The position numbers were made by a program, and so were the translations under genes. 51,281 bases of DNA from Planococcus maitriensis (lineage in GTDB: Bacteria; Bacillota; Bacilli; Bacillales_A; Planococcaceae), in NCBI RefSeq assembly GCF_003289925.1, contig NZ_QLZQ01000002.1:1-51281 (forward strand), written 5' to 3'. Of the stretch, positions 32,731 to 42,112 are shown in pieces. Positions within the stretch are counted from its first letter, which is position 1, and each line of letters starts with the position of its first letter. The notes under the pieces were generated by a model. It had not been told where the DNA came from, did not search any database, and saw only the letters and a list, made by a program, of their open reading frames with translations.

Positions 32731-34718
32731 TTGCTGAAATGCTGATTATCGCCATTTTTATTTATTTCGTCAGCGGCCGGTTGATGGGATCGAAAGTGAA
32801 CTTCACGAAACGCTTATTGTCCGTCGTGCTTGGGGTCGTCCTGACGACATTCGTTTATTGGTATTCATACTTGCGTTATACAGAATTCATGGATGATGCT
32901 TTCGCGACAATGCTGACAGACACAAGTACAATTATCTGGATCGGCAGCATGCTGATGATATCGATGCTATTTTATTTGATCCTCGAATTATTCGACCCGA
33001 TTGAACTCGGCGACCGCGGTGAGCGCATCACGAACCGCAAGTTCATCTGGAAACGGCTGCGCAGCCGTTGGAGACGCCAGAAGCGTTTGAGTAAAGTATT
33101 GGAGATCGCTGTCAAGAATGGCATTTCCAGTACCTTGAAATATGCGCGCCATCGTGAAAACAACCGTGAACTGGCGGTCGCTTTCCGCAGGACGCTTGAA
33201 GAAAGTGGGGGCGTGTTCATCAAATTCGGCCAAGTATTGTCGACACGGACGGATTTGTTCGCACCTGTGTTCATCGAGGAACTCAGCCAGCTCCAGCAAA
33301 ACGTCAAAGCTTTGCCAAAAGAGCAAGTAACGGAAATTTTGAGAAAATCCATGGCACAGCCGATTGAAGAAGTGTTTTCGAAGCTGGAAAAAGAACCACT
33401 CGCCTCGGCATCGATCGGACAGATCCACCGCGGCGTGCTGCGCAAGACCAATGAAGAAGTCATCATCAAGATGCAACGCCCTGAAGTGAGTGCCATCATG
33501 CGGGACGATCTGGACATTCTTGTGGAATTCGCCGAATGGGTATCCAGCAAATCCACGTGGGCACAGAACATCGGGTTCCGTGAATTGGCTGTCGGATTCG
33601 CCAATGGCCTGCGCGAGGAAATCGATTTTGAAATCGAAATGCGTAATATGATCCAAGTGAGCAATGCCTTGGAAGACAGCAAGAATCAAGTCAAGATCCC
33701 GAAAGTTTACCGTGAATACAGCAATTCCACAATTATCGTCATGCAGTATTTCCAAGGCAAAAGCATTTCAAAAGGAGATGCCGTATTGCGCCATTTCAAG
33801 GTCGAGCCGAAAAAATTCGGCCGTACGGTATTGTTTTCATTCCTGGAACAGATGCTATTTTCGGGAATATTCCATGCGGATCCGCATCCTGGGAATATCT
33901 TCATCGACGAAACGGACGGAAAGCCTGTTTTGCTTGATTTCGGGTCTGTCGGGCGCTTGACGGAGTCCCAGCAGGAAGCGCTCAAACATTTCATCATCGG
34001 CATCCAGCAAAACGATGCAGGAATCGTCCATGATGCTGTCAGAAAACTTGTGGAAAACAGCGAGAAAATCGACGGCGTGCGATTTGAGCAGGCCATCGGG
34101 GAGATTTTACTGAAGATTTCCTATGTCGACCGAATACCGACAGCAGAATTGATTCATTCATTGTTCGACATGATCCGCGAATTCGGATTGGCGTTCTATC
34201 CATCCGTAGGGATTGCGCTAAGATCCTTGATCAGCCTCGACAGCACTTTGCATACCATCGACCCGGGGTTTGACATGTTTACGGAAGCGAAAAGCTTCGC
34301 AAAGGAATACAAGACCTCGGTGTTGAAAAAGCCATTCAAGCAGCCGCGCGCTACAAAAGAACGGATAGAAGAAGAATTGGTGCTCATTTTGCCGGAAGTC
34401 GCCAAATTGCCGAAGCGCATCGACCAACTGATCCGGCGTGTAGAGGGCGGAAAGATCATTCTGCACCACGATGTGTTCTCAGATAAGCATAACTCGGGTT
34501 TTGTCATGCAATTATTCTCAAGGTTCGTCTTGCTGATGTCGGGGATCACGTTCGGGTTCATATCCGCAGCGTTATTGGCGATTGCGCAATTCATCGATAC
34601 CGTATATGCGATTTATTTGAATACAGCAGCATATGGCGGATTGTTCCTGTGCGTCATTTTACTGGTCAGACTGTCGATCCAGGCAATACGGGATATGAAA
34701 CGCAGCAATCAATTTTAA
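32709..34718 (+). CDS. UbiB/ABC1 (AarF) family atypical kinase, membrane-anchored
   Basis: 669 aa. Residues ~1-110 hold three membrane helices. The ABC1 domain follows: GGVFIKFGQVLSTRTD (KxGQ motif), PLASASIGQIHRGVL (A-rich loop replacing the P-loop), EVIIKMQRP (nucleotide Lys), FREEIDFEIEMRN (ExD), HADPHPGNIFI, and VLLDFGSVGRL (DFG). Two further helices are at the C-terminus. Relatives support ubiquinone/lipid metabolism; in menaquinone-using Firmicutes the role is unknown. Start ATG 32709 follows AAAGGAG 7 bases earlier; the longer open frame upstream (from 32493) lies in the leader. The N-terminal membrane segment is unusual for UbiB. Confidence 0.87.
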   Translation: MVIYLRMIAEMLIIAIFIYFVSGRLMGSKVNFTKRLLSVVLGVVLTTFVYWYSYLRYTEFMDDAFATMLTDTSTIIWIGSMLMISMLFYLILELFDPIELGDRGERITNRKFIWKRLRSRWRRQKRLSKVLEIAVKNGISSTLKYARHRENNRELAVAFRRTLEESGGVFIKFGQVLSTRTDLFAPVFIEELSQLQQNVKALPKEQVTEILRKSMAQPIEEVFSKLEKEPLASASIGQIHRGVLRKTNEEVIIKMQRPEVSAIMRDDLDILVEFAEWVSSKSTWAQNIGFRELAVGFANGLREEIDFEIEMRNMIQVSNALEDSKNQVKIPKVYREYSNSTIIVMQYFQGKSISKGDAVLRHFKVEPKKFGRTVLFSFLEQMLFSGIFHADPHPGNIFIDETDGKPVLLDFGSVGRLTESQQEALKHFIIGIQQNDAGIVHDAVRKLVENSEKIDGVRFEQAIGEILLKISYVDRIPTAELIHSLFDMIREFGLAFYPSVGIALRSLISLDSTLHTIDPGFDMFTEAKSFAKEYKTSVLKKPFKQPRATKERIEEELVLILPEVAKLPKRIDQLIRRVEGGKIILHHDVFSDKHNSGFVMQLFSRFVLLMSGITFGFISAALLAIAQFIDTVYAIYLNTAAYGGLFLCVILLVRLSIQAIRDMKRSNQF

Positions 34719-34730
34719 TAGGATAGAGAG

Positions 34731-34767
34731 CATCCCGTGCAGGAAAGTCCTGCGCGGGATTTTTTTA
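34731..34767 (+). terminator. Rho-independent terminator
   Basis: ATCCCG-T-GCAGGA loop TCCTGC-G-CGGGAT followed by T7. Confidence 0.85.
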
Positions 34768-35072
<305 letters not shown>

Positions 35073-35381
35073 CTATTTAATGCGTTTAAACAAATCGATT
35101 TCCAACGGTTTATGTTTCTGGTTGATTATGCTAAACCCGTCTGTTTTCATACAATGACAGAATTCAATGCCTTGGATTTCGCCGCTTGCTGTAAGCCTGC
35201 TTTTTTGCTGTCGTTCCTGCCAGTCGGTTTTCTGCCGAATTAAAGCTTCTGATTTGGATTCACTTTTTCCCCCCAGTATGATAATCTCTGTAAATCCCCG
35301 AAATCTTCCATCTCTTAAATCGCCACCCATAGTCACATCTTCAGGGTAAAAGATACAGCATTTCCGTGAACTCTTGTGCAT
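35073..35381 (-). CDS. Unknown protein (102 aa), uncertain
   Basis: Begins MHKSSRKCCIFYPEDVTMGG and includes EIIILGGKSESKSEALI and EFCHCMKTDGFSI. GAAGGAAGGG lies upstream but about 14 bases from the ATG, a weak fit. It lies downstream of the Crp/Fnr fragment on the same strand. Family not recognised; could be a fragment. Confidence 0.4.
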   Translation of the reverse strand: MHKSSRKCCIFYPEDVTMGGDLRDGRFRGFTEIIILGGKSESKSEALIRQKTDWQERQQKSRLTASGEIQGIEFCHCMKTDGFSIINQKHKPLEIDLFKRIK

Positions 35382-35513
35382 GTTGTTTTCTTACCCTTCC
35401 TTCTCTTTCAAAACAATTACTGATTTAGAAAGTTTTCCACAAATTAACAGCTGCGAATCATACAAAGTTAAAGGAATCCCCAATCAATAATGCGAATGGA
35501 CGTCCCTTTTTAA

Positions 35514-36131
35514 TTAAAGTAAGGATAGTTGCAAAGACTTTAAATCCAAAATCACGATTTTCCGTTGGTTTTGTTGACGGATCCAGCCTTTATCTTCAAA
35601 CTTCGTAAGCTTTCTGCTAATCGTTTCTGGTGTTGTCCTGAGAAAAGATGCTAAATCCTTTCGTGACATCGACAATGTAATTTCCATGGAACGGCTTTCT
35701 TCTGCTTGCTGGGTTAAATATACCGCTATGCGGGTTTCGGCATTTTCGGAAACGAAACTGGTCAATTGATGCTCTGGAGCCTCCAGCCTCTTAGAAAATT
35801 CATTCAACATTTTCCACGATATATGCGGGTGCTGTCGAAGGAACTCTTGAAGATGCCTGCGTTGGATGCCGCAAATTTCTGTTTTCTCCATAGCTTCCGC
35901 AAATACATCGTGAATCGATTCTTTGAACAACGCCAGTTCACCCGTGAAATCTCCAGGGGTGAGAATTCGGATAACTTGTTCCTTGCCAGTTTCCGATAAC
36001 CGGTATACTTTTATTTTTCCTTTATGGACGATGTACAAAGAAGTTGATTGATCACCAGCCCGGTACAGCACTTGTCCTTTTTGCAAGCTGAGATGAAGGT
36101 CTGCAGTCATAAGGTAAACCAGTATCGACAA
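35514..36131 (-). pseudogene. Crp/Fnr-family regulator, N-terminally truncated and fused to ATPase sequence
   Basis: From KGQVLYRAGDQSTSLYIVHKGKIKVYRL the frame is a clear Crp/Fnr regulator: cyclic-nucleotide-like beta roll (GELALFKESIH), dimer helix, and a C-terminal HTH with SRKDLASFLRTTPETISRKL. About 30 usual N-terminal residues are absent. In their place, in the same frame, is IVTLSILVYLMTADLHLSL, a membrane segment of a P-type ATPase. The join is near 36081-36086. No good ribosome site precedes the TTG at 36131 or ATG at 36110. If expressed it would be ~198 aa; loss of N-terminal cysteines would remove any Fe-S sensor. An Fnr role in nitrate respiration is suggested only by neighbours. 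Confidence 0.72.
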
Positions 36132-36856
36132 GGTGACGATCCCTGGCGTATAAATCGCAGCGAACCGGTTCAGGAATTTTTCGGTTGTTGTCTTGGATTC
36201 CTATGCTTCTTCAACCAATTCGATAATTTTTGCAAACGTCGTGTCATCTCCGACTTTATCAGCGATAATTTCAATATACCCTGAGTCCATGACGGTTCCG
36301 CTAAAAACCTTGTCTCCTGCTTTTTTGGATGAAGGCACCGGTTCCCCCGTGATAGTTGCTTCATTGAGCAATGCATGACCCATAATAATGGTTCCGTCCA
36401 CTGGGATTTTTCCGCCAGTCTTTACGAGGACCCGATCGCCTTCAGCTACTTCCAGTGCCGCAAGGGTTACAGTCTGTGAATTGCGGATAACTGTCGCTTC
36501 ATCAGGGACCATGTCCACCAGATTCTTCAATGAGGAACGTGTTTTCTCCAGCGTGCGTGTTTCCAGATAATCACCGAACAAAAATAGAAAAGTTACAACG
36601 GCCGATTCGACATATTCACCAATGAACAGGGCACCAATCACTGCAATCGTGACAAGCATCTCGATACTGAAGGTTTTCATTCGTACGGCCTGAACGGCCT
36701 TCAAGCTAATGGGAAAGCCAGCAAGGATTGTGGAGAAGATTAACGTCAATTGCATCATATCTATGAACCTCAAACCCTTGAATAGAAGTGCTAGCACCAG
36801 TAGAAAACCCGCCAAGAAAGTTATGCCCGTTTTTTTTGATGCAAGAAATTGGCCAT
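36085..36856 (-). pseudogene. Heavy-metal P-type ATPase, 5' fragment with two inactivating changes
   Basis: From ATG 36856 (GGAAGTGACC upstream) the frame MANFLHQKK shifts at an A8 tract (T8 on the plus strand, 36830-36837) and then reads ITFLAGFLLVLALLFKGL onward: membrane helices, then the actuator domain with EATITGEPVPSSKK and KVFSGTVMDSG. A TAG (36203-36201) replaces an expected Gln in VEEA-ESKTTTEKFLNRFAAIYTPG. The sequence stops after DLHLSL, just before the expected CPG-type metal site, and joins the Crp/Fnr frame. The phosphorylation and ATP domains are absent. The family resembles ZosA/PfeT-type exporters lacking an N-terminal metal-binding domain. Confidence 0.75.
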
Positions 36857-36915
36857 TATGGTCACTTCCTTTTCTTTTATTACCTCTATAGTACGGTCAA
36901 CAAGGCCAGAACAAA

Positions 36916-36929
36916 TTGACCTGCATCAA
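36916..36929. promoter_or_regulatory. Possible Fnr-like palindrome
   Basis: TTGACCTGCATCAA reads TTGAT-N4-GTCAA on the minus strand, one mismatch from a TTGAT-N4-ATCAA palindrome. It lies 60 bases before the broken ATPase gene and past the end of moaA. Weak evidence. Confidence 0.22.
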
Positions 36930-36940
36930 GATAGTAAAAG

Positions 36941-36988
36941 AAAAGTAATAAACCTCCGGCAAGCAGTGTATCCTTAGCTTGCCGGAGG
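36941..36988 (-). terminator. Terminator of the moeA-moaA operon
   Basis: CCTCCGGCAAGC (36953-36964) pairs with GCTTGCCGGAGG (36977-36988); on the minus strand a TTTATTACTTTT tail follows. It lies 46 bases downstream of moaA. Confidence 0.82.
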
Positions 36989-37033
36989 CAGTCCTGATAT
37001 AGCGATATTCCATCCCCATCGGCCTCTTGTTGT

Positions 37034-38050
37034 TTACCCGCCGATATAGGACATGCCGATTTTTTTGCGGCTTTTTGCGGTTTGCTCCGTCCGTTCGTCA
37101 GAATACCGGTCGCTTCGCCCTTTCCATACACCACTTATCGCTTCCAACAATTCTTCGTCGTCCATTCCGCTGCGGATCAGTTCACGGATATCATAGCCCT
37201 TTACAGCAAATAGGCAAGTATAGAACTTGCCGTCTGAAGACAGGCGTGCCCTTGTGCACGAAGAACAGAAGGACTCTGAAACGGATGTAATAAAACCGAC
37301 TTGTTCATCACTGCCACTATAGCGATACCGTTTGGCCACTTCTCCGTAATAATCTTCCTCTACGGGTTCCAGTATGTATTCGGATTGAAGAAGAGACAGG
37401 ATCTCTTTCTTGGTGACTACTTTTTTAAAACTCCAGCCGTTGTCGTTGCCAACATCCATGAACTCGATAAAACGCAGTGTAATACCTTTGTTTTTGAAGT
37501 AAGCGGCCATCGGCAAAATTTCCTGTTCGTTGACGCCCTTTTGAACGACCATGTTCACTTTGATCTCAAAACCGAGCTCTTTAGCAAAATCGATGTTTTC
37601 GAGTATAGGTGCCGGGCTGACTCCCCTGCCGTTCAGTTTACCGAAAAGTTCAGCATCGAGTGCATCGAGACTGATATTGAGCCGTCTCAGGCCAGCTTCA
37701 TATAAGGCGGGTCCTTGCTGTTTGAGAAAGAGACCATTGGTTGTCAATCCGACATCTTCCACGCCTTCAACAGAAAAGATTTTCTTGACGAGTTCCGGCA
37801 GCCCGCGGCGCATTAATGGTTCCCCGCCTGTCAGCCGGATTTTTTTGACCCCCATCGATACGAATACTTTGGTCAGCCGGTGAATTTCTTCAAATGACAG
37901 CAATTCCTGTTTTGGCAAAAATGCATAGTCGTCACCGAACACTTCTTTTGGCATGCAATAGGAACACCGGAAATTGCAGCGGTCGGTAACAGAAATCCGT
38001 AAGTCACGTATCGGCCGGCCTAGTTGATCTTTCAATGGTTGTCTTGCCAT
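37034..38050 (-). CDS. moaA: GTP 3',8-cyclase MoaA (radical SAM)
   Basis: 338 aa. Radical-SAM cluster motif [31 protein letters not shown], and the C-terminal second cluster [22 protein letters not shown]. It catalyses the first step of molybdopterin synthesis with MoaC. ATG 38050 follows GGAAGGACGC; the longer open frame upstream overlaps mobA. The C-terminus ends KIGMSYIGG, the essential GG tail. Last gene of the operon, 17 bases after mobA. Confidence 0.96.
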   Translation of the reverse strand: MARQPLKDQLGRPIRDLRISVTDRCNFRCSYCMPKEVFGDDYAFLPKQELLSFEEIHRLTKVFVSMGVKKIRLTGGEPLMRRGLPELVKKIFSVEGVEDVGLTTNGLFLKQQGPALYEAGLRRLNISLDALDAELFGKLNGRGVSPAPILENIDFAKELGFEIKVNMVVQKGVNEQEILPMAAYFKNKGITLRFIEFMDVGNDNGWSFKKVVTKKEILSLLQSEYILEPVEEDYYGEVAKRYRYSGSDEQVGFITSVSESFCSSCTRARLSSDGKFYTCLFAVKGYDIRELIRSGMDDEELLEAISGVWKGRSDRYSDERTEQTAKSRKKIGMSYIGG

Positions 38051-38067
38051 TTTAGCGTCCTTCCTCT

Positions 38068-38631
38068 CTATAATGTATTCCTGTTGATGTTGCGGAATTT
38101 CCCTTGGTCTTGATGTATGACTGACGCATCGATCCAACGGGTTTCCAAAGAAGCGAGAAAATCGAATACGCTTAAGTTGCCATTGTTGATGGCCCGCTCC
38201 AGGTCTTCCGCGAAACTGCCTTTCCATAAACTGAATAATGGAATTTTCTCGTCAGGAGTTTGAACGCCCGTGACATGTTTAGTCCCGGCGGCCAATTGTC
38301 TGAATGCGTTTGTTTCCTCAGGGCCGATATATGGCATATCGCAGGGCAACACCATGTACATAGCCGCCTGCCGGAGTTTCATGGCCGTACAGATGCCGGC
38401 GAGCGGGCCTTGCCCCTTTATGTCAGGTAAATCCGTGACCAGGTCAAGCTCTTTTGCGAACAGCGGCATAAGTTCTTCACGGGTAACAATGATTACCTGA
38501 TCACAAACCGCATCGAGTGCTTTGTACACTTTTTCGTAAAAATAAACGCCATCGACCCTAGCAAAGGCTTTCGGGGAACCAAAACGGCTCGAAAGCCCTC
38601 CGGCAAGGAGTATTCCAACCGTGTTCCTCAT
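38068..38631 (-). CDS. mobA: Molybdenum cofactor guanylyltransferase
   Basis: 187 aa. [16 protein letters not shown] is the nucleotide-binding loop; [14 protein letters not shown] and LPCDMPYI bind GTP and metal. It attaches GMP to Mo-molybdopterin to form the bis-MGD used by NarG. Overlaps moaD by 4 bases. Confidence 0.93.
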   Translation of the reverse strand: MRNTVGILLAGGLSSRFGSPKAFARVDGVYFYEKVYKALDAVCDQVIIVTREELMPLFAKELDLVTDLPDIKGQGPLAGICTAMKLRQAAMYMVLPCDMPYIGPEETNAFRQLAAGTKHVTGVQTPDEKIPLFSLWKGSFAEDLERAINNGNLSVFDFLASLETRWIDASVIHQDQGKFRNINRNTL

Positions 38632-38861
38632 CCGCCGCTAACAGGCGGGATCAATGCAACAACATCACCGGCTGCCAGCAATTCGGCAGGCAAGGCGTAT
38701 TCTTCATTTACGGCAAACTGTATGGAGCTTTCCTGTAAGCTGGGGTACTTCTTAATAAGCTCTTCTTTTAATTGCCCGACGGTTTTTCCAGAAAGGCTGA
38801 GTTCCTCTGTGGCCGTTCCGGTCAATTCACGGATGCCCGCAAAATAATGCACTGTAATCAT
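38628..38861 (-). CDS. moaD: Molybdopterin synthase small subunit MoaD
   Basis: 77 aa, ubiquitin-like. MITVHYFAGIRELTG at the N-terminus and the C-terminal PPVSGG, whose last Gly is adenylated by MoeB and then thiolated. Start ATG 38861 with AAGGAG 8 bases before; an ATG two codons upstream is too close. Overlaps moaE and mobA by 4 bases each. Confidence 0.93.
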   Translation of the reverse strand: MITVHYFAGIRELTGTATEELSLSGKTVGQLKEELIKKYPSLQESSIQFAVNEEYALPAELLAAGDVVALIPPVSGG

Positions 38862-39298
38862 TGCCATTCTCCTTCCGGCTTTTTCTTTTGGTCTCCTATC
38901 CATTGTTCCCCGTCATTCCATATTTCCTTTTTCCATATCGGTACAATTTCCTTGATGCGTTCGATGGCGTATTCATTAGCTTCATACGCCGTTCTTCTGT
39001 GGGGCGACGATACGGCGATGACTACCGCGATATCACTTATTTGCAATTCACCGATCCGGTGGGCGATGGCCACCCGGGTGCCGGGCCATTTCCCTTCGAT
39101 TTCCTGGCCTATCTGCGCCAATTTCTTTTCTGCCATCGGTACATACGCTTCGTATGCGAGATATACCGTCTGGATTCCTTTCGTCCATTCACGCACATGC
39201 CCTGTGAAGAGCGTCACTGCCCCTGCTTCAGGCCTCAACACATAATCGGCATAGAGCTGGGGGTCGATCGCTTGTGTGATTACGCTAAACGGTTTCAT
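38858..39298 (-). CDS. moaE: Molybdopterin synthase large subunit MoaE
   Basis: 146 aa. GAVTLFTGHVREWTKG, LAYEAYVPMAEKKL, VAIAHRIGELQISDIAVVIAVSSPHR and the C-terminal PIWKKEIWNDGEQW are MoaE hallmarks, including the active-site Lys. Inserts sulfur from MoaD into precursor Z. Start ATG 39298 follows GGAAGGTGA. Overlaps mobB by 14 bases. Confidence 0.95.
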   Translation of the reverse strand: MKPFSVITQAIDPQLYADYVLRPEAGAVTLFTGHVREWTKGIQTVYLAYEAYVPMAEKKLAQIGQEIEGKWPGTRVAIAHRIGELQISDIAVVIAVSSPHRRTAYEANEYAIERIKEIVPIWKKEIWNDGEQWIGDQKKKPEGEWQ

Positions 39299-39797
39299 GA
39301 AAATCACCTTCCATCCATACTGTGAAAAACGAATCAATTGATGATCGATCATCCCGAAGCACCGGCTGGGCGCCATCAAGAAGCATGGGATGCGGGACAA
39401 TGACCAGCCTGATATTATCGAGCCCTTTTAATTGCCGCCACTCTTCTTGACTGCGGACAAGCACGATCTTGGGATAGGAAGCTTGCTTGAATCCTTCGAT
39501 AAGGATGCAATCCGGATCTGCCAGAAGGGACAGCTTGATGAAGTTGCTTAGTTCTTTTTTCTGTCCCTGCATATGCATCTGGACCACCCCATTGCCGAAC
39601 ACTAAAGAACTGGCTGCACCTGAGCCCAAAAATTTCATGCTATCCGTCTCCCGATCCGGCAGCTCAGGGGGCCCACCATGGCCATGATGCTTAATAGCAG
39701 AAACTGTCTGTCCTGCTTCCTGTGCCGATTCAATAAAACGATTCATCAAAGTGGTTTTCCCACTGTTCTTGAAACCGACAATTTGCAGGATTTTCAT
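39285..39797 (-). CDS. mobB: Molybdopterin-guanine dinucleotide biosynthesis adapter MobB
   Basis: 170 aa. P-loop VGFKNSGKTTLMNRFI at residues ~7-22, AIKHHGHGG, and LIEGFKQASYPKIVLVR. GTP-binding helper of MobA. The ATG at 39797 forms an ATGA overlap with the end of moeA, which favours it over the ATG three codons earlier. Confidence 0.93.
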   Translation of the reverse strand: MKILQIVGFKNSGKTTLMNRFIESAQEAGQTVSAIKHHGHGGPPELPDRETDSMKFLGSGAASSLVFGNGVVQMHMQGQKKELSNFIKLSLLADPDCILIEGFKQASYPKIVLVRSQEEWRQLKGLDNIRLVIVPHPMLLDGAQPVLRDDRSSIDSFFTVWMEGDFHETV

Positions 39798-41035
39798 AGT
39801 TTCCATTCCGCCTGCCCTTCCTCAACCCCAAGCAAGAGCACATCCACCGTATCGCCTGCCGTAAAGCCTCTGGTGCCTCCCGGCAGTACTATCAATGCAT
39901 TGCCTTTGGCGATCGATGCCACGGCATTTGATTTATTGAAACCCGCAGGTTTAATATTTTGCCCGTCATAGGCCGCCCGGATGAATCGTGTAAACGGGTT
40001 CGCTTTGGTGAAATCTTCCGAGAGAATCGCTGTTGTGTGAGGCAAATAAATCTTTCTCGCCCCCATCATTTTCAGGAGTGCCGGCCGAACAAACAATTCA
40101 AACCCTGTAAAGCAGGCTGAAGGGTTTCCAGACAAGCCGAATAGGTACTTGCCATCCGCGACAGCGACCGTCGTCACACTGCCTGGGCGCATAGCCACTT
40201 TGTTAAACAATACCTGCGCACCCAATCGTTCATAGATAGCCGGCAGGAAATCAAAATCGCCTACTGAAACACCGCCTGTGGTGATTAGGCAGTCGGTTTC
40301 TGCTGCCGCTTGCTGGACGATTTCAAAACTCTCGTCCAATTTATCCGCCGATAAGCCATAGGTTTTGCAAGCGATGCCCATCCTGGCGAGCTGTGCGGCA
40401 ATCATCGGGCCATTGCTATTGCGGATTTTTCCGGGCACGAGCTTTTCGGCAACATCCAGCAGTTCACTCCCTGTGGAAAGGATGCCTATTGTAGGTTGTT
40501 TGGACACTTCAACCTGGGCGTAGCCGAACGTAGCGAGCAAGGCTACGGTACCAGGTTGGATTAAGCTGCCGCTTTCAATGACCTTCTCGCCTTGAGATAC
40601 ATCTTCCCCTTGCAGCGATACGTTCTCGAGCGGCTCGAAGGGTTTACGGATTGTAAAAGACCCATCGAACTCGACTGCCTGTTCAAACATGACAATCGCA
40701 TCCGAATTTTCCGGTAAAGGCGCGCCAGTCATGATGCGCACGGCTTTTGTGCCGGTAAGGATTTCTCTTGATACCTCTCCCGCTCCGATATGGTCCACAA
40801 TATCGAATGAAATGCGGTGCTCTCCGCAAGCCCCTGCAGAAAACTTTGAAATGATGGCATAACCGTCATACGGCGACCTGTCGAAAGGCGGTACGGGATG
40901 CGCGGCAATGACCGGTTCTGCGAGTATCCGGTTGTAACTGTTCTCAAGTGATACCGTTTCCGTACCGAGCGCATAAGCGTGGTCCACCACTTTCATTACG
41001 GCCTCTGAAACGGGAATCGGTTTACGTGTCTCCAT
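39794..41035 (-). CDS. moeA: Molybdopterin molybdenumtransferase MoeA
   Basis: 413 aa. PPFDRSPYDGYAI, IMTGAPLPENSDAIVMFE, ILSTGSELL, TTGGVSVGDFDF, MRPGSVTTVAVADGKYLFGLSGNPSACF. Inserts molybdate into adenylated molybdopterin. First gene of the moeA-mobB-moaE-moaD-mobA-moaA operon, divergent from moaC. ATG 41035 with GAGGAG upstream; a TTG directly before is the alternative. Confidence 0.95.
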   Translation of the reverse strand: METRKPIPVSEAVMKVVDHAYALGTETVSLENSYNRILAEPVIAAHPVPPFDRSPYDGYAIISKFSAGACGEHRISFDIVDHIGAGEVSREILTGTKAVRIMTGAPLPENSDAIVMFEQAVEFDGSFTIRKPFEPLENVSLQGEDVSQGEKVIESGSLIQPGTVALLATFGYAQVEVSKQPTIGILSTGSELLDVAEKLVPGKIRNSNGPMIAAQLARMGIACKTYGLSADKLDESFEIVQQAAAETDCLITTGGVSVGDFDFLPAIYERLGAQVLFNKVAMRPGSVTTVAVADGKYLFGLSGNPSACFTGFELFVRPALLKMMGARKIYLPHTTAILSEDFTKANPFTRFIRAAYDGQNIKPAGFNKSNAVASIAKGNALIVLPGGTRGFTAGDTVDVLLLGVEEGQAEWKL

Positions 41036-41102
41036 CAATAGTATCTACTCCTCGATTAATCCTGATATACTGGTTCCATATGAATAGGAAAGGTTGATGA
41101 AC

Positions 41103-41591
41103 ATGACTGAACTAACACATTTCAACGAGCAAGGAAGAGCCAAAATGGTCGATGTTTCAGAAAAGAACGAAACAGTGCGGACAGCAAAAGCCAAATCGGC
41201 TGTTTCGTTGAATAACGACATTTACCAGCAAATTAAAGACGGAACCAATAAAAAAGGAGATGTATTGGCTGTCGCACAAGTGGCGGGGATTATGGCTGCT
41301 AAAAATACTGCTCAAGTTATTCCCATGTGCCACCCTCTCTCATTGAGCGGCGTGGATATTGAATTCCAATGGAATGTCGATCAAGGACATAACCATTTCG
41401 AAGTGCTTATCTTCGCAACGGTGAAAACCAAAGGGCCGACCGGCGTGGAAATGGAAGCATTAACTGCAGCTTCAGCCGCGGCATTGACGATTTACGATAT
41501 GTGTAAAGCTGCCGGCAAGGAAATGGTGATCGGGCCGACGCTGCTGCTTGAAAAAACCGGTGGGAAATCAGGTGATTACAGCCGCAGTTGA
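41103..41591 (+). CDS. moaC: Cyclic pyranopterin monophosphate synthase MoaC
   Basis: 162 aa. [61 protein letters not shown]. Works with MoaA. Start 41103 gives the family's usual N-terminus, with AGGAAAGG 9 bases upstream; ATG at 41097 is the alternative. A TATACT at 41066-41071 is the likely -10. Its last 16 bases overlap the end of the convergent moaB. Confidence 0.94.
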   Translation: MTELTHFNEQGRAKMVDVSEKNETVRTAKAKSAVSLNNDIYQQIKDGTNKKGDVLAVAQVAGIMAAKNTAQVIPMCHPLSLSGVDIEFQWNVDQGHNHFEVLIFATVKTKGPTGVEMEALTAASAAALTIYDMCKAAGKEMVIGPTLLLEKTGGKSGDYSRS

Positions 41592-42091
41592 CGATGCTTT
41601 CCGAGTTCGAAGACCAGATGATGAATTTCGGGAAGGATTAACCGTTCCATCGCAAGCTTCACTGCACCGCGAGAACCCGGCAGGATAAAAATGGCTTTAT
41701 CTGCACAGGTCCCTGCCGAGGCGCGGCTGAGAAGCGCTTTTGTACCAATGTCTTGTGAAAAGCTCAAATAGCGGAAAAGTTCTCCGAACCCCGGTAGTTC
41801 CTTTTCGAAAAATGGTTCAATGGCTTCAATTGATTGATCGCGTTTGGCAATGCCGGTACCGCCTGTACTGATGATGGCATCGATTTCCCCGCGAGCCATC
41901 CATGAGACCACAATCCCGTGTATATCCTTTACTTCATCTTTCACGATCCGATAATCGACGACATCGATGCCTGCCTGCTGCGCTAAGCTCTTCACTAATG
42001 CTCCCCCAGTATCCGACTCTTCCGTCCGGGTGTCGCTAACAGTTAAAACGGCAATTCGGATCTTTCTCCTCATCACAAACGACTCTGACAT
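41576..42091 (-). CDS. moaB: Molybdopterin adenylyltransferase-type MoaB
   Basis: 171 aa. [66 protein letters not shown]. Adenylates molybdopterin before MoeA. Third gene of narK-moeB-moaB, 21 bases after moeB. Confidence 0.93.
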   Translation of the reverse strand: MSESFVMRRKIRIAVLTVSDTRTEESDTGGALVKSLAQQAGIDVVDYRIVKDEVKDIHGIVVSWMARGEIDAIISTGGTGIAKRDQSIEAIEPFFEKELPGFGELFRYLSFSQDIGTKALLSRASAGTCADKAIFILPGSRGAVKLAMERLILPEIHHLVFELGKHRQLRL

Positions 42092-42112
42092 TACACCCCG
42101 TCCCTTCTTCCA

